From: JAAZGD01 sp964489555
GTDB lineage: Bacteria; Bacillota; Clostridia; Peptostreptococcales; Anaerovoracaceae
Length of the DNA stretch: 64,000 nucleotides
Assembly: GCA_964489555.1 (NCBI GenBank)
Contig: CAZAZF010000002.1
Coordinates: 111,767-175,766 of the forward strand
Direction of reading: 5' to 3'
Shown here: positions 51,734 through 61,417 of the stretch, piece after piece
How the letters are laid out: every line of letters begins with the position of its first letter
Position numbering within the stretch: position 1 is the first letter of the stretch
Translations under genes and position numbers: made by a program
The notes under the pieces: generated by a model
What the model saw: the letters and a program-made list of their open reading frames with translations, nothing else
Told to the model about the DNA's origin: nothing
Databases searched by the model: none

Positions 51734-53732
51734 ACGGGGCAGGAAAAGAACTGGTTTGTTGATGGCAATCCTATTGGTGGTTGTTATCATTTGGAACCCT
51801 ATACAATCCAAATTTTTGACTTCTCTTTCCAACCAGGAATTTTTCTCTTACCATATCAAAGACTTGATCAGTGGTATTTGGGGAGAAACGTATGAAGGAC
51901 AAATGGATGGCCTTTCCAATGAGTATGAAACGGAAAAAAATGGCCCTCATTTTGGGGTTGCAAGCAATCGCAATGTAGTGATTATTCAAGTGGAATCTCT
52001 TCAAAACTTTGTGATAGGGAGAACCTATAACGGCCAAGAGTTGACTCCAAATTTGAATCGGCTATTAGAGGAAAATACCACGTATTTCCCTCGTTTTTAT
52101 CAACAAATCGGAAGTGGCAACACCTCGGATGCCGAATTTGCAGTGAATCATTCTCTTTATGGAACCTTGGCCAGCTACACCTATAAATTGTATCCCAACA
52201 ATTATTTCCGGGGATTGCCGGTACTATTAAAGGAAAGAGGCTATGATACGGCAGTATTTCATGCTTTCGAAGATCAGACTTTTTGGAATAGGGAAGAAGC
52301 GTATCCGGCCATTGGATTTGACCGTTTTTATGGCGGATTAAATGACCAGGGCCGAGACGGGGACTATACCATGACAGAATGGATGGGATGGGGATTAACA
52401 GACTCTGAGTTTTACCCCCAAACCATCGAATTTATGAAGCAACTCAATCAACCTTTTTATGGACTGGTCATCAGCTTGTCAAATCATCATCCCTATGAAA
52501 TGCTTCCTCATTACCGTTTTATCGATCTTTATCCGGAAGACAAAGGAACCATAGTAGGGAACTATTTGAATAGTGTGGCATATACCGACTATGCTCTCGG
52601 CTTATTTTTTGAAGATTTGAAGGCCGAAGGGCTCTATGACAATACATTATTTTTGATATATGGAGACCATGTGGGCTTGACTCAAAATCCGGAGATTAAT
52701 CAGGGAATGGAACGCCTTTTGGGCCGAGAATATGGTCCCTTGGATATGCTAAATATTCCCTTACTGATTCATCTTCCCTCGGCAGAAAACACCTTGAAAG
52801 GCGAGATTCTAACGGTGGGCGGCCAGACAGATATTCTTCCCACGATTGCCTATTTACTTGGATGGGAAGAATTGGACACGCTGTATGTGGGACATAATAT
52901 TTATACGGTAAAGCAAGGCTTTGTAGCTCAACAAACATATATGCCTAAAGGCTCTTTTATCAGCGATGATTTGGTTTATATTATGAGTCGAGACGGCATC
53001 TTTGAACATGGAGAAGCCTTCGATTTTTATACGGGGAAGTTGCTGCCATTGGAGCAGGCAAGGAAGGGATATGAGAGAAGCATCTCTATCGTCAATACTT
53101 CGGAATACATTTTGAAAAGCGATGCCTTACGCAAGATTTATCTAGAAGGGAAAGCATTGTCAGAGGTGGATGGAGAGAAAATATCAAGAACGCATCCGGA
53201 TGTGATTGGGGTGGTTGAGCAGCTATCGGGAGATCACCGGACGGCCCAAATTTTGGAGGCTTTGACTGCAACCTATGGACAAGGATATCAAACTCTATAC
53301 ATTCGGGCAGAATGGAATCAAGATAGCCAACCCTATGTTATTTTTGGACCGGAAAATCAACAGAGCATGAATTGGGATCAATTAATAGAATGGATGGAAA
53401 ACCACGGGAATGCTCAAATCGTGGTGGATATTCCTAAGAGCGGTGATTATTTAATGCAATATACAAAAAGCCGCAGCGAAGCCGCAGCCTCACAAATGAT
53501 TCCTATATATCGCAGCAGCCAGGAGTATTCCGGGCGATACGAGGGGATTCTTTGGGTTTCTTCTGAGACTATGAGCTGGGAGGAACAAAAAAACTTTGCC
53601 AAAAGTCATCGCGTATGGGCTTTGATATCACAACAAGAGATACCCCAAGAAGATTTAGCCAATTTAACAAAGGAAGGAACTTCCGTATATGTTTTTAGTG
53701 CAGGCCTTGGAACGATTCGGGCAATTCATTAA
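51726..53732 (+). CDS. LtaS-like sulfatase-fold phosphoglycerol transferase 1
   Basis: A 668-residue enzyme resembling lipoteichoic-acid synthase, which polymerises glycerol phosphate from phosphatidylglycerol outside the cell. One membrane helix (about 10-25) precedes the catalytic domain. The Mn2+ and catalytic residues are all visible: Glu90 in IQVESLQNF, the nucleophile Thr133 in GSGNTSDAEF, Arg in FWNREEAYP, His in LSNHHPYE, and Asp314-His315 in YGDHVG. After about residue 500 an extra domain of about 170 residues resembles a glycerophosphodiesterase barrel lacking its catalytic residues. The start has only a weak GGTGA site; translation is probably coupled to the upstream ORF. Confidence 0.82.
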   Translation: MSERGRKRTGLLMAILLVVVIIWNPIQSKFLTSLSNQEFFSYHIKDLISGIWGETYEGQMDGLSNEYETEKNGPHFGVASNRNVVIIQVESLQNFVIGRTYNGQELTPNLNRLLEENTTYFPRFYQQIGSGNTSDAEFAVNHSLYGTLASYTYKLYPNNYFRGLPVLLKERGYDTAVFHAFEDQTFWNREEAYPAIGFDRFYGGLNDQGRDGDYTMTEWMGWGLTDSEFYPQTIEFMKQLNQPFYGLVISLSNHHPYEMLPHYRFIDLYPEDKGTIVGNYLNSVAYTDYALGLFFEDLKAEGLYDNTLFLIYGDHVGLTQNPEINQGMERLLGREYGPLDMLNIPLLIHLPSAENTLKGEILTVGGQTDILPTIAYLLGWEELDTLYVGHNIYTVKQGFVAQQTYMPKGSFISDDLVYIMSRDGIFEHGEAFDFYTGKLLPLEQARKGYERSISIVNTSEYILKSDALRKIYLEGKALSEVDGEKISRTHPDVIGVVEQLSGDHRTAQILEALTATYGQGYQTLYIRAEWNQDSQPYVIFGPENQQSMNWDQLIEWMENHGNAQIVVDIPKSGDYLMQYTKSRSEAAASQMIPIYRSSQEYSGRYEGILWVSSETMSWEEQKNFAKSHRVWALISQQEIPQEDLANLTKEGTSVYVFSAGLGTIRAIH

Positions 53733-55824
53733 CAACAGAATACAGTGGTACCGAAGAAGATATCACCAGTGGGTCATAAACCTGAGAATCAATTACAAGA
53801 TTTTTGGGCCAATGGCTGGGTTTCAATTAATAAAAATTAAAAGAAAAGCCCAGCGGAAAAGTCATTTATTATTTGAACTGGGAAGGCACAAAGCACAGTG
53901 GACCAAGGGTGCAGTTGCATTGCTATTGATTAGTTTGCTTCTTACCAATCCTCTCCAGACATCTTTGGGAAAATCCATCAGCAAGCAGGAATTTTTTTCA
54001 TATCACATCCGGGACATTCTCTCCTATGTAATAGGTGAAAAAGCTTCCGCAGAAACTGGTTATTACCTAGCCACCAATACGTATGAGGGGCAGCTTTCCG
54101 GAGAACTTTTTGGCGTGGCAAAGGGAAAGAACTTGGTGGTCATCCAGATGGAATCCATGCAAAATATGGTGGTCCGGAATGATTATTATGGCCAAGAGCT
54201 GACGCCTGTTTTGAATGGGTTAATAGAAGAACAAGGAACTTACTATTTCGACAACTTTTATTGCCAATTGGGGGCTGGTAATACTTCGGATGCAGAATTC
54301 GCAGTGAATCATTCTTTGTTTGGAAGTATTGAAAGTTATACATATCAGTTGTTTGAAAACAATTATTTTTATGGCTTGCCCAAGGTGCTGCAAGAGGAAG
54401 GTTATCAAACCGCGGTATACCATGGATTTCAGAAAGGCTTTTGGAATCGAGAGAATATATATCCGAAATTGGGTTTTGAATACTTTAAAGGTGGAGACGA
54501 CTATACTAACGACAATATTCAAGGACTTGGTGGCGGAAATATAGTGGGCATCAGTGATTCTGCCTTTTTTCAGCAAACCATTGAAGATATGAAGAATCTG
54601 CAAGAACCTTATTACAGCTTTATTATTACCTTATCCACTCATAATCCCTTTGAGTTACCAGAGAATTTAAAAGAGATTAGCTTGAAACAGGAAGATTGCA
54701 ACCTCTTCGGAAACTATTTGAATTCTGTGCGCTATTCGGACCGTTGTCTGGGAGAGTTTTTTGATGGTATGAAAGAAGCCGGACTTTATGAGGATTGTAT
54801 TTTCATATTGTATGGAGACCATTATGGTATTACCAAAGCAGATAGTAAGTTGTCTGCTCTCGTATCCACATGGTTGGGGCGGGAGTACACTTACGATGAA
54901 ATGAATCGGATTCCTTTGTTGATTCATATCCCGGGTCACGAAGAAACTCAGACTATATCTACATCAGGTGGTCAGCTGGATCTTTTTCCAACCATCAGTT
55001 ATTTGATGGGAGTGGAGGAGTTGAATACCATTTATTTGGGTCAAAACTTATTTACGGCTCAAAGAGGTTTTGCCCCTTTTCAATTGCACATGTTAAAGGG
55101 ATCTTTCGTTATGGACGATGTAGTGTTTGAAATGAGCCGGGATGGAATTTTTAAGAACAGCAAGGCATGGAACCGCATTACAGGTGAACCATTAGATATA
55201 GAAGACTATTATGCGCAATACAAGGCGGCAAAACAAGCGGTAGAGGTATCAGAATACTACTTATATCATGACATTGCCAGACAAGTACTTTTGGAAGGAA
55301 GAAGCATGGTGGATTTATTGGGGGAGCGAACAGAACCGGTTTCACTGCCCAAAAAGATTCCAATTCATACTTTTTACCAAAATTCCATTGAAGAAGTGGA
55401 TGCAATGGTGGATTGGCTGAGAAAGAATCCAAAAGGTGTTTTGGCGGTAGAGTCCAATCACCCTTATAATATTCTAAAAAAATTCGAAACTGTGTATTCA
55501 GGAAAAAAAGGGGTGACCGGATCTATTTTATATGTTGATGAGATAGCCAATGCAGAGTTTTTGAATATGAGAAGTCGCATTGTGCCCTATATGGAAAATT
55601 CCACACAAGATTATTCCAAACTGGAATATTTGGGATATCACACCATTCTAATCAAACCGGAAGCCACTGGAATGTCCGGTGATGATTTGAGGTCTTTTTT
55701 GGAAGTGAACCAAGTGGCTGGACTCATTGTTAACGAGGAGAATTGTCTGGACTATCTTCCCTTCAAAACCAATTTGGGAATTAAACTGTACCAAAAAGAG
55801 AAAAATGTTCTAATAAGACAATAA
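53689..55824 (+). CDS. LtaS-like sulfatase-fold phosphoglycerol transferase 2
   Basis: A paralogue of the preceding gene, 711 residues. It too lacks the four-helix bundle: a basic N-terminal region of about 70 residues is followed by one membrane helix (about 72-90) and the shared ISKQEFFSYHIRDI. Catalytic residues are complete: Glu155 in IQMESMQNM, Thr199 in GAGNTSDAEF, Arg in FWNRENIYP, His in LSTHNPFE, Asp377-His378 in YGDHYG. A C-terminal region from about 555 repeats the degenerate barrel-like pattern (AMVDWLRKNPKGVLAVESN, GLIVNEENC). It overlaps the first gene by 44 bases, which makes co-translation likely. The two arose by duplication. Confidence 0.82.
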   Translation: MFLVQALERFGQFINNRIQWYRRRYHQWVINLRINYKIFGPMAGFQLIKIKRKAQRKSHLLFELGRHKAQWTKGAVALLLISLLLTNPLQTSLGKSISKQEFFSYHIRDILSYVIGEKASAETGYYLATNTYEGQLSGELFGVAKGKNLVVIQMESMQNMVVRNDYYGQELTPVLNGLIEEQGTYYFDNFYCQLGAGNTSDAEFAVNHSLFGSIESYTYQLFENNYFYGLPKVLQEEGYQTAVYHGFQKGFWNRENIYPKLGFEYFKGGDDYTNDNIQGLGGGNIVGISDSAFFQQTIEDMKNLQEPYYSFIITLSTHNPFELPENLKEISLKQEDCNLFGNYLNSVRYSDRCLGEFFDGMKEAGLYEDCIFILYGDHYGITKADSKLSALVSTWLGREYTYDEMNRIPLLIHIPGHEETQTISTSGGQLDLFPTISYLMGVEELNTIYLGQNLFTAQRGFAPFQLHMLKGSFVMDDVVFEMSRDGIFKNSKAWNRITGEPLDIEDYYAQYKAAKQAVEVSEYYLYHDIARQVLLEGRSMVDLLGERTEPVSLPKKIPIHTFYQNSIEEVDAMVDWLRKNPKGVLAVESNHPYNILKKFETVYSGKKGVTGSILYVDEIANAEFLNMRSRIVPYMENSTQDYSKLEYLGYHTILIKPEATGMSGDDLRSFLEVNQVAGLIVNEENCLDYLPFKTNLGIKLYQKEKNVLIRQ

Positions 55825-55851
55825 TCAATCTCTTGAAAGAAAGGGTTTATC

Positions 55852-57018
55852 ATGGAAATCCCATTTCAATGGTTTTTCATCGCAATTCCATTGTTGCTAC
55901 TGGTGGTAATCGGTGTATCCATTGTGCAAAACAATAATCTTAAGAAGGAAATCAGGGACAGTAGATCCGAAACGGTCCATTTTATCCAGTCGAAAATGAC
56001 CGATGTTTCTATGCAACAAGAACAAAAGCTGGAATATATTCGTTCTTCGATGGAATACCGTTTAAACTCCATGCAGGATGACCAAAACAAGCGATTGGGG
56101 GAGATGAGAGAAACGGTAGACGAAAAGCTGCAAAAAACACTGGAGGACAAAATTGGCCAATCCTTTCGCCTGGTTTCGGAGCGGTTGGAACAAGTCTATA
56201 AGGGGCTGGGTGAAATGCAAAACTTGGCTAGCGGAGTCGGGGACCTGAAAAAGGTATTGTCTAATGTGAAAACCCGGGGAATGTTAGGGGAAATACAGCT
56301 GGGGGCTATTTTAGAGCAGCTTCTTAGCAAGGAGCAGTATGAAGAAAATGTGGTAACGCGAACCTCCGGTTCCGATAGAGTGGAATTTGCTATTAAACTG
56401 CCCGGAGATCAACGAGGAACCATATGGTTACCTGTCGATGCCAAGTTTCCTCAAGAGCCATATTTGAAGCTCTTAGAAGCCTATGAAGAGGGATCTCAAG
56501 AGCAGGTGGATGCGGCCTATAAAGTTTTGGAGCGCGCCATAAAAACGGCAGCAAAGGACATTCACGACAAGTACATTGAAGTCCCCTCTACCACGGATTT
56601 TGCCATCCTGTTTCTGCCGATTGAAGGTCTTTATGCGGAGGTGGTCCGCCGTGGGATGGTTGAAATACTACAAAGAGAGTACAAAGTGAACATAGCAGGG
56701 CCCACTACCATGGCCGCTTTATTGAATAGCCTGCAAATGGGCTTTAAGACCTTGGCGATTCAGCGGCATTCCAGCGAAGTATGGAATGTATTGGGTGCTG
56801 TGAAAACAGAATTTGATAAATTCGGTCAAGTTCTTGTTCAGACTCAGACACGACTAAATCAAGCGAATAGTGAATTGGACAAGCTGGTGGGTGTGCGAAC
56901 CAGAAGCATTCAAAGAAAGCTGAGTAATATTGCCGGTATGGATGAAAACATAACCCGAGAGCTGTTGGGATTGGAAGAGGCGCCATTTTTGGAAGAAAAA
57001 GAATTCGAAGAAGAGTAA
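55852..57018 (+). CDS. rmuC: DNA recombination protein RmuC
   Basis: A 388-residue protein with an N-terminal membrane helix (about 7-25), a coiled coil (about 28-110) and the RmuC nuclease-like domain (about 140-370: TRGMLGEIQLGAILEQLLS, WLPVDAKFPQEPYLKLLEA, GPTTMAALLNSLQMGFKTLAI). RmuC limits inversions at short repeats in E. coli and its domain belongs to the PD-(D/E)XK nuclease group. Glu and Asp-x-Lys residues are present. GAAAGG precedes the ATG. Confidence 0.92.
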   Translation: MEIPFQWFFIAIPLLLLVVIGVSIVQNNNLKKEIRDSRSETVHFIQSKMTDVSMQQEQKLEYIRSSMEYRLNSMQDDQNKRLGEMRETVDEKLQKTLEDKIGQSFRLVSERLEQVYKGLGEMQNLASGVGDLKKVLSNVKTRGMLGEIQLGAILEQLLSKEQYEENVVTRTSGSDRVEFAIKLPGDQRGTIWLPVDAKFPQEPYLKLLEAYEEGSQEQVDAAYKVLERAIKTAAKDIHDKYIEVPSTTDFAILFLPIEGLYAEVVRRGMVEILQREYKVNIAGPTTMAALLNSLQMGFKTLAIQRHSSEVWNVLGAVKTEFDKFGQVLVQTQTRLNQANSELDKLVGVRTRSIQRKLSNIAGMDENITRELLGLEEAPFLEEKEFEEE

Positions 57019-57029
57019 AGGAGGTTCTG

Positions 57030-57740
57030 ATGAATATTTATGCCATCGGAGATTTGCATCTGTCTTTGAATGAAAACATTGAAAAACCTATGGATGTGTT
57101 TGGAAGCGAATGGGAAAACCATTCCTTTCGCCTGTTGGAAGCTTGGGATGCCTCCATTTCAGACGAAGATCTTGTTCTTTTGTGTGGGGATATATCCTGG
57201 GCATTGAAATTGCCCGAAGCCATGGCGGATTTGGATTACATTCATGACAGACCGGGCAAGAAGGTGTTAATTAAGGGGAACCATGACTTGTGGTGGACTT
57301 CCATCAAACGGCTGAATCAGCTTTATGAAGATTTGTTTTTTTTACAAAACGACTTTTTTTTATTTGATGAGACCGCCATATGTGGCAGCAGGGGATGGAC
57401 ATGCCCCGGAAATGAAGATTTCAAAGCCCAGGATATGAAAATCTATGAGCGGGAGCTTTTGCGGCTGAGGATGTCTCTGGAAGCGGCATCCCTTGCCGGG
57501 TATGGAAAAGGGCAAGAAGGCGCCATTATCACCATGATGCATTTTCCGCCTACCAACGACCAACTGGAAGATTCTGGATTTACCCGAATTTTTGAGGAGT
57601 TTGGGGTTGAAACCGTAGTGTATGGCCATTTACATGGAGCAGAAAACCATGGACGAAGTTTGAAAGGGGTCCGTAACGGAGTGAACTATCGTCTTGTTGC
57701 CTTCGATTATTTGAAGGGGAAACCGGAGAGATTATTATGA
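57030..57740 (+). CDS. calcineurin-like metallophosphoesterase
   Basis: A 236-residue phosphoesterase with the five blocks of the family: GDLHLS near residue 7 (Asp-x-His), LLCGDISWAL (Gly-Asp), IKGNHDLWW (Gly-Asn-His-Asp), MMHFPP (His) and YGHLHGA (Gly-His-x-His). All metal ligands are present. Substrate unknown. AAAGGAGG precedes the start. The stop overlaps deoB as ATGA, so it is co-translated with a nucleoside-salvage enzyme, which hints at, but does not show, a nucleotide substrate. Confidence 0.88.
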   Translation: MNIYAIGDLHLSLNENIEKPMDVFGSEWENHSFRLLEAWDASISDEDLVLLCGDISWALKLPEAMADLDYIHDRPGKKVLIKGNHDLWWTSIKRLNQLYEDLFFLQNDFFLFDETAICGSRGWTCPGNEDFKAQDMKIYERELLRLRMSLEAASLAGYGKGQEGAIITMMHFPPTNDQLEDSGFTRIFEEFGVETVVYGHLHGAENHGRSLKGVRNGVNYRLVAFDYLKGKPERLL

Positions 57741-58918
57741 AAAGAGCCATCATTATTGTATTGGATAGTCTTGGTATTGGACCATTGCCGGATGCGTCCC
57801 TGTATGGGGATGAAGGAGCCAATACATTGGGAAGCATAATGCAGAAAAACCCGCATCTTAAGATTTCAAATTTGGCTGACTTAGGATTAGGCCATATTGA
57901 TGGAGTGAATTTTCCCATGTTGGCTGTGGATGAGTTTCAAGGAAGTTTTGGCAGGCTTGGGGAGGCCTCCAAAGGGAAGGATACTATAACCGGACATTGG
58001 GAAATTGCCGGAATATATACAGAGGAACCTTTTAAAACATATCCGGATGGATTTCCTGGTTCTTTCATAAAGGCTTTTGAAGAAGCCATCGGGCTGAAGA
58101 TATTGGGAAATTATGCCGCTTCCGGGACTGAAATCATTGAAGAATTAGGGCCTCTTCATGAAGAAACAGGGAACCCAATTGTGTATACTTCCGCCGATAG
58201 TGTGTTTCAAATTGCAGCGAATATTCAAGTCATTTCCTTGGAAAGACTTTATGAGATTTGTCAAATTGCGCGGAAAATGCTGGTGGGAGATTTGGCATGT
58301 GGCAGGGTGATTGCAAGGCCCTACGAAATCAGTGAAGGCAAACGGATTCGAACATCAGATCGCAAAGATTATGCGGTTTCTCCGCCGGAGGAAACCCTGT
58401 TGGACAAGGTGCAAAAGAAAGGGATGGAGGTTCATGCCATCGGAAAAATTAAGGACATATTTAACGGACAAGGAGTAACTCATTCTCTCCATACGGATAG
58501 CAATCTAGACGGGGTTCAGAAAACCCAAGAAGTCCTGAAAACCGATTTTGAAGGCCTGATATTTACCAACTTGGTGGATTTTGATTCCAAATACGGACAT
58601 CGAAGAGATGTGGAAGGCTATGGAAAGGCTTTGGAAGAATTTGACGAAAGATTGCCGGATTTGATAAAAGAGCTGAAAGAAGAAGATTTGTTGTTTATTT
58701 GTGCAGATCACGGAAATGACCCGGCTCACACAGGCTGGGATCATACTCGGGAATATGTGCCGGTTATGATTGCCGGCAAACAGGTAAAAAAAGGAGCCAA
58801 CATAGGAACCAGAGAATCTTTTGGAGACATCGCGGCCACTATTTGCCAGTATTTAGAAACGGAACCACCCTCTATGGGGAAGAGCTTTCTACCCCTTATC
58901 TTAATAACCGGAGCCTGA
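57737..58918 (+). CDS. deoB: phosphopentomutase
   Basis: Converts (deoxy)ribose 1-phosphate to the 5-phosphate. The 393-residue alkaline-phosphatase-fold enzyme starts with IIIVLDSLGIGPLPDA (metal Asp), has the Thr nucleophile in GKDTITGHWEIAG, and the C-terminal metal site in FICADHGNDPAHTGWDHTRE. Directly upstream of the pyrimidine nucleoside phosphorylase gene, it supplies the next step of deoxyribonucleoside degradation. Confidence 0.95.
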   Translation: MKRAIIIVLDSLGIGPLPDASLYGDEGANTLGSIMQKNPHLKISNLADLGLGHIDGVNFPMLAVDEFQGSFGRLGEASKGKDTITGHWEIAGIYTEEPFKTYPDGFPGSFIKAFEEAIGLKILGNYAASGTEIIEELGPLHEETGNPIVYTSADSVFQIAANIQVISLERLYEICQIARKMLVGDLACGRVIARPYEISEGKRIRTSDRKDYAVSPPEETLLDKVQKKGMEVHAIGKIKDIFNGQGVTHSLHTDSNLDGVQKTQEVLKTDFEGLIFTNLVDFDSKYGHRRDVEGYGKALEEFDERLPDLIKELKEEDLLFICADHGNDPAHTGWDHTREYVPVMIAGKQVKKGANIGTRESFGDIAATICQYLETEPPSMGKSFLPLILITGA

Positions 58919-58921
58919 TCA

Positions 58922-60229
58922 ATGAATATGGTATCAATTATTGAAAAAAAGAAACAAGGAGAAACCTTATCTCAAGAAGAAATCAAGTATGTAATTCAGG
59001 AGTATACCCAAGATTGCCTCCCGGATTATCAGATTTCTGCTTGGTTGATGGCCATTTGGTTTCAAGGAATGAATCGACAAGAGACTCACTGGCTCACGGA
59101 CGCTATGCGTTTTTCCGGAGATGTAGTGGATCTGGCGGCGATTCATGGAATTAAGGTGGATAAACACAGCACGGGTGGTGTGGGCGACAAGACCTCCTTA
59201 ATAGTGGGTCCATTGGTGGCGGCGGCCGGGATTCCGGTTGCCAAAATGAGTGGCCGAGGGCTGGGATTCACCGGAGGTACCATAGATAAATTGGAAGCAA
59301 TTCCTGGTGTTCAAACCTCTTTACCAGAAGAAGAGTTTATTGCTTTGGTGAATCGAATCGGCCTTTCTATTATTGGTCAAACAGCTCATATTACGCCGGC
59401 GGATAAAAAGTTGTATGCGCTCAGAGATGTTACCGCTACCATTGACAATACCAGCTTAATTGCTTCCAGTATTATGAGCAAAAAATTGGCTTCCGGAAGC
59501 GATGCCATTGTGTTGGATGTGAAATGTGGCAATGGTGCTTTCATGGAAAAGCTGGAAGACGCAGTTAAATTGGCAGAGATGTTGGTAGAGCTGGGAAAGG
59601 ATGCGGGAAAAAATACGGTGGCTCTAATAACGGATATGAACCAACCTTTAGGAAATGCCGTGGGCAATGGAAACGAAGTCTGGGAGGCGATTCAAACCTT
59701 GAAAGGAGAAGGTCCCGGGGACTTAACAGAATTAGCTTTAACATTGGCTGGTATGATGATTTTTGTGGGAGAGAAAGCCAAAACCCCGGAGGAAGGGACT
59801 CTGTTGGCAAAGAAAATGTTGAAAAACGGGGAGGCTTTGAAAAAGTTCAGGGAATTCGTAGAAGGACAGGGTGGCAGCGGACAAGTGGTAGAAGATTCTT
59901 CGTTATTGCCTCAACCAGCCTATTTCATACAAGTGAAAGGTCCTTTTATAAAAGGATATGTGACCGGTTTATCTGCGCGTCAGATTGGTATTGCATCTCA
60001 AATGGCGGGGGCGGGACGAGTAACAAAAGAAGAAGAAATTGATTTAGCAGCGGGCATTCGGCTACTGAAAAAAGTAGGAGATTCCCATCAGCCGGGGGAA
60101 CTGTTGGCGGAGGTCTTTGGAAATCATCCGGATAAAGTGAAACAAGGAGCTCTAGAGGCGGAAAAAGCGTTCGCGATTGGAACGAAAGCTCCAAAAAAGA
60201 CTCCCATTATTCTGGAAATTATTACTTGA
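58922..60229 (+). CDS. pdp: pyrimidine-nucleoside phosphorylase
   Basis: Cleaves uridine and thymidine with phosphate to the free base and (deoxy)ribose 1-phosphate. The 435-residue protein has the family's phosphate-binding motif KHSTGGVGDKTSL and the signature SGRGLGFTGGTIDKLE at about 115-130. Length and order match the Bacillus Pdp. Starts three bases after deoB. The product sugar phosphate is the substrate of DeoB. Confidence 0.95.
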   Translation: MNMVSIIEKKKQGETLSQEEIKYVIQEYTQDCLPDYQISAWLMAIWFQGMNRQETHWLTDAMRFSGDVVDLAAIHGIKVDKHSTGGVGDKTSLIVGPLVAAAGIPVAKMSGRGLGFTGGTIDKLEAIPGVQTSLPEEEFIALVNRIGLSIIGQTAHITPADKKLYALRDVTATIDNTSLIASSIMSKKLASGSDAIVLDVKCGNGAFMEKLEDAVKLAEMLVELGKDAGKNTVALITDMNQPLGNAVGNGNEVWEAIQTLKGEGPGDLTELALTLAGMMIFVGEKAKTPEEGTLLAKKMLKNGEALKKFREFVEGQGGSGQVVEDSSLLPQPAYFIQVKGPFIKGYVTGLSARQIGIASQMAGAGRVTKEEEIDLAAGIRLLKKVGDSHQPGELLAEVFGNHPDKVKQGALEAEKAFAIGTKAPKKTPIILEIIT

Positions 60230-60241
60230 CGGAGGAAGTTT

Positions 60242-61351
60242 TTATTTTAGCCTATCAGGGTTTAAAGCCTGTAGAGACTCTGGTAAAAATAACCCGTCTT
60301 TTCGAACCAAAACATCATCAAACCAAATTTCACCTCCGCCGTATTCCGGTCTCTGGATTAGAACCAGGTCCCAATGTAGGGCGGATTTGTTTCCGTTAAA
60401 GGCATCATCGTAAGAAGCGCCGGGGGTAAAGTGGAAAGACCCCGCAATTTTCTCATCAAATAATGTGTCTTTCATAGGTTCCATGATATAGGGATTGACT
60501 CCCAAAGCAAATTCACCGATATATCGTGCACCCTCATCGGTGTCGAGAAGTTGGTTGATTTTCTGGGTGTCATTCGCGGTGGCTTTTACAATTTTCCCAT
60601 CCTTAAAGGTAAACTCGATATTTTCGTATGTGAATCCCAGCTCTTCTGAAGGAGTGTTAAATCGAATCTTACCATTAACTGAATCTTTGATAGGTGCAGT
60701 GTACACTTCTCCGTCCGGGATGTTCCGTAGACCACTACATTTAATCGCAGGGATTCCTTTAATGGAAAAAGTTAAATCGGTGCCGGGAGCTTTCAAATGA
60801 ACTCGATCTGTTTTCTCCATCCATTCCACTAAGCTATCCATGGCTTTTCCCATTTTCTCATAATTCATTGTGCATACTTCAAAATAGAAGTTTTCGAAGG
60901 CTTCTTGACTGAGATTAGCCAATTGGGCCATCGAAGGGTTCGGATATCGAAGCACCACCCATTTGGTTTGATTGACCCGATAATCCAGAACTGGCCTTAG
61001 CATTCTCATATAGAGATTGGTTTGGGAAGTGGGGACGTCAGAAAGTTCTGCTGCATTTTCAGTGCCTCGAATGGCAATGTAAGCATCCATGCCTTTCATT
61101 TCTTCCATCTTATAGTTACAGAGATATTCCAGTTGGGCCTCTGAGGCCTCCATCATAATTTCTCTTAGAATGGAGCTATCTCTACTGGTGATGTAGGGAT
61201 ATCCTTTTTGTTGATAAACTTCTTTTATAAGTTGTCGAACCAAAGGTCGCGTAGCTTCCCCCTCATAGTCAATGAGTACCTTTTCTCCGGGTTGTACTTC
61301 GCAAGAATATTGTACTAAAGTTTGAGCGAGTTTAATGATTCGAGAATCCAT
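60242..61351 (-). CDS. M29-family aminopeptidase
   Basis: A 369-residue metallo-aminopeptidase like aminopeptidase T or PepS. Metal-binding candidates are Glu in SGLRNIPDGEVYTAP, Glu in YIGEFALGVNP, His in SFHFTPGAS and His-Asp in ALHWDLVLI, all at their usual relative positions in the C-terminal half. The N-terminal domain has the conserved GEKVLIDYEGEATRPLVRQL. AAAGGAGG lies before the ATG. It converges on pdp with 12 bases between the stops, and no distinct terminator is seen there. Confidence 0.9.
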   Translation of the reverse strand: MDSRIIKLAQTLVQYSCEVQPGEKVLIDYEGEATRPLVRQLIKEVYQQKGYPYITSRDSSILREIMMEASEAQLEYLCNYKMEEMKGMDAYIAIRGTENAAELSDVPTSQTNLYMRMLRPVLDYRVNQTKWVVLRYPNPSMAQLANLSQEAFENFYFEVCTMNYEKMGKAMDSLVEWMEKTDRVHLKAPGTDLTFSIKGIPAIKCSGLRNIPDGEVYTAPIKDSVNGKIRFNTPSEELGFTYENIEFTFKDGKIVKATANDTQKINQLLDTDEGARYIGEFALGVNPYIMEPMKDTLFDEKIAGSFHFTPGASYDDAFNGNKSALHWDLVLIQRPEYGGGEIWFDDVLVRKDGLFLPESLQALNPDRLK

Positions 61352-61388
61352 ACATATCCTCCTTTTCTATAGCAACAGTGATGCATTC

Positions 61389-61417
61389 ATTTTAATGGAA
61401 AAAGAGAGATTGTACAA
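61389..61417 (-). promoter_or_regulatory. promoter of the M29 aminopeptidase gene
   Basis: On the minus strand TTGTAC (61417-61412), 17 bases, TAAAAT (61394-61389). It lies 38 bases upstream of the ATG. Confidence 0.55.
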
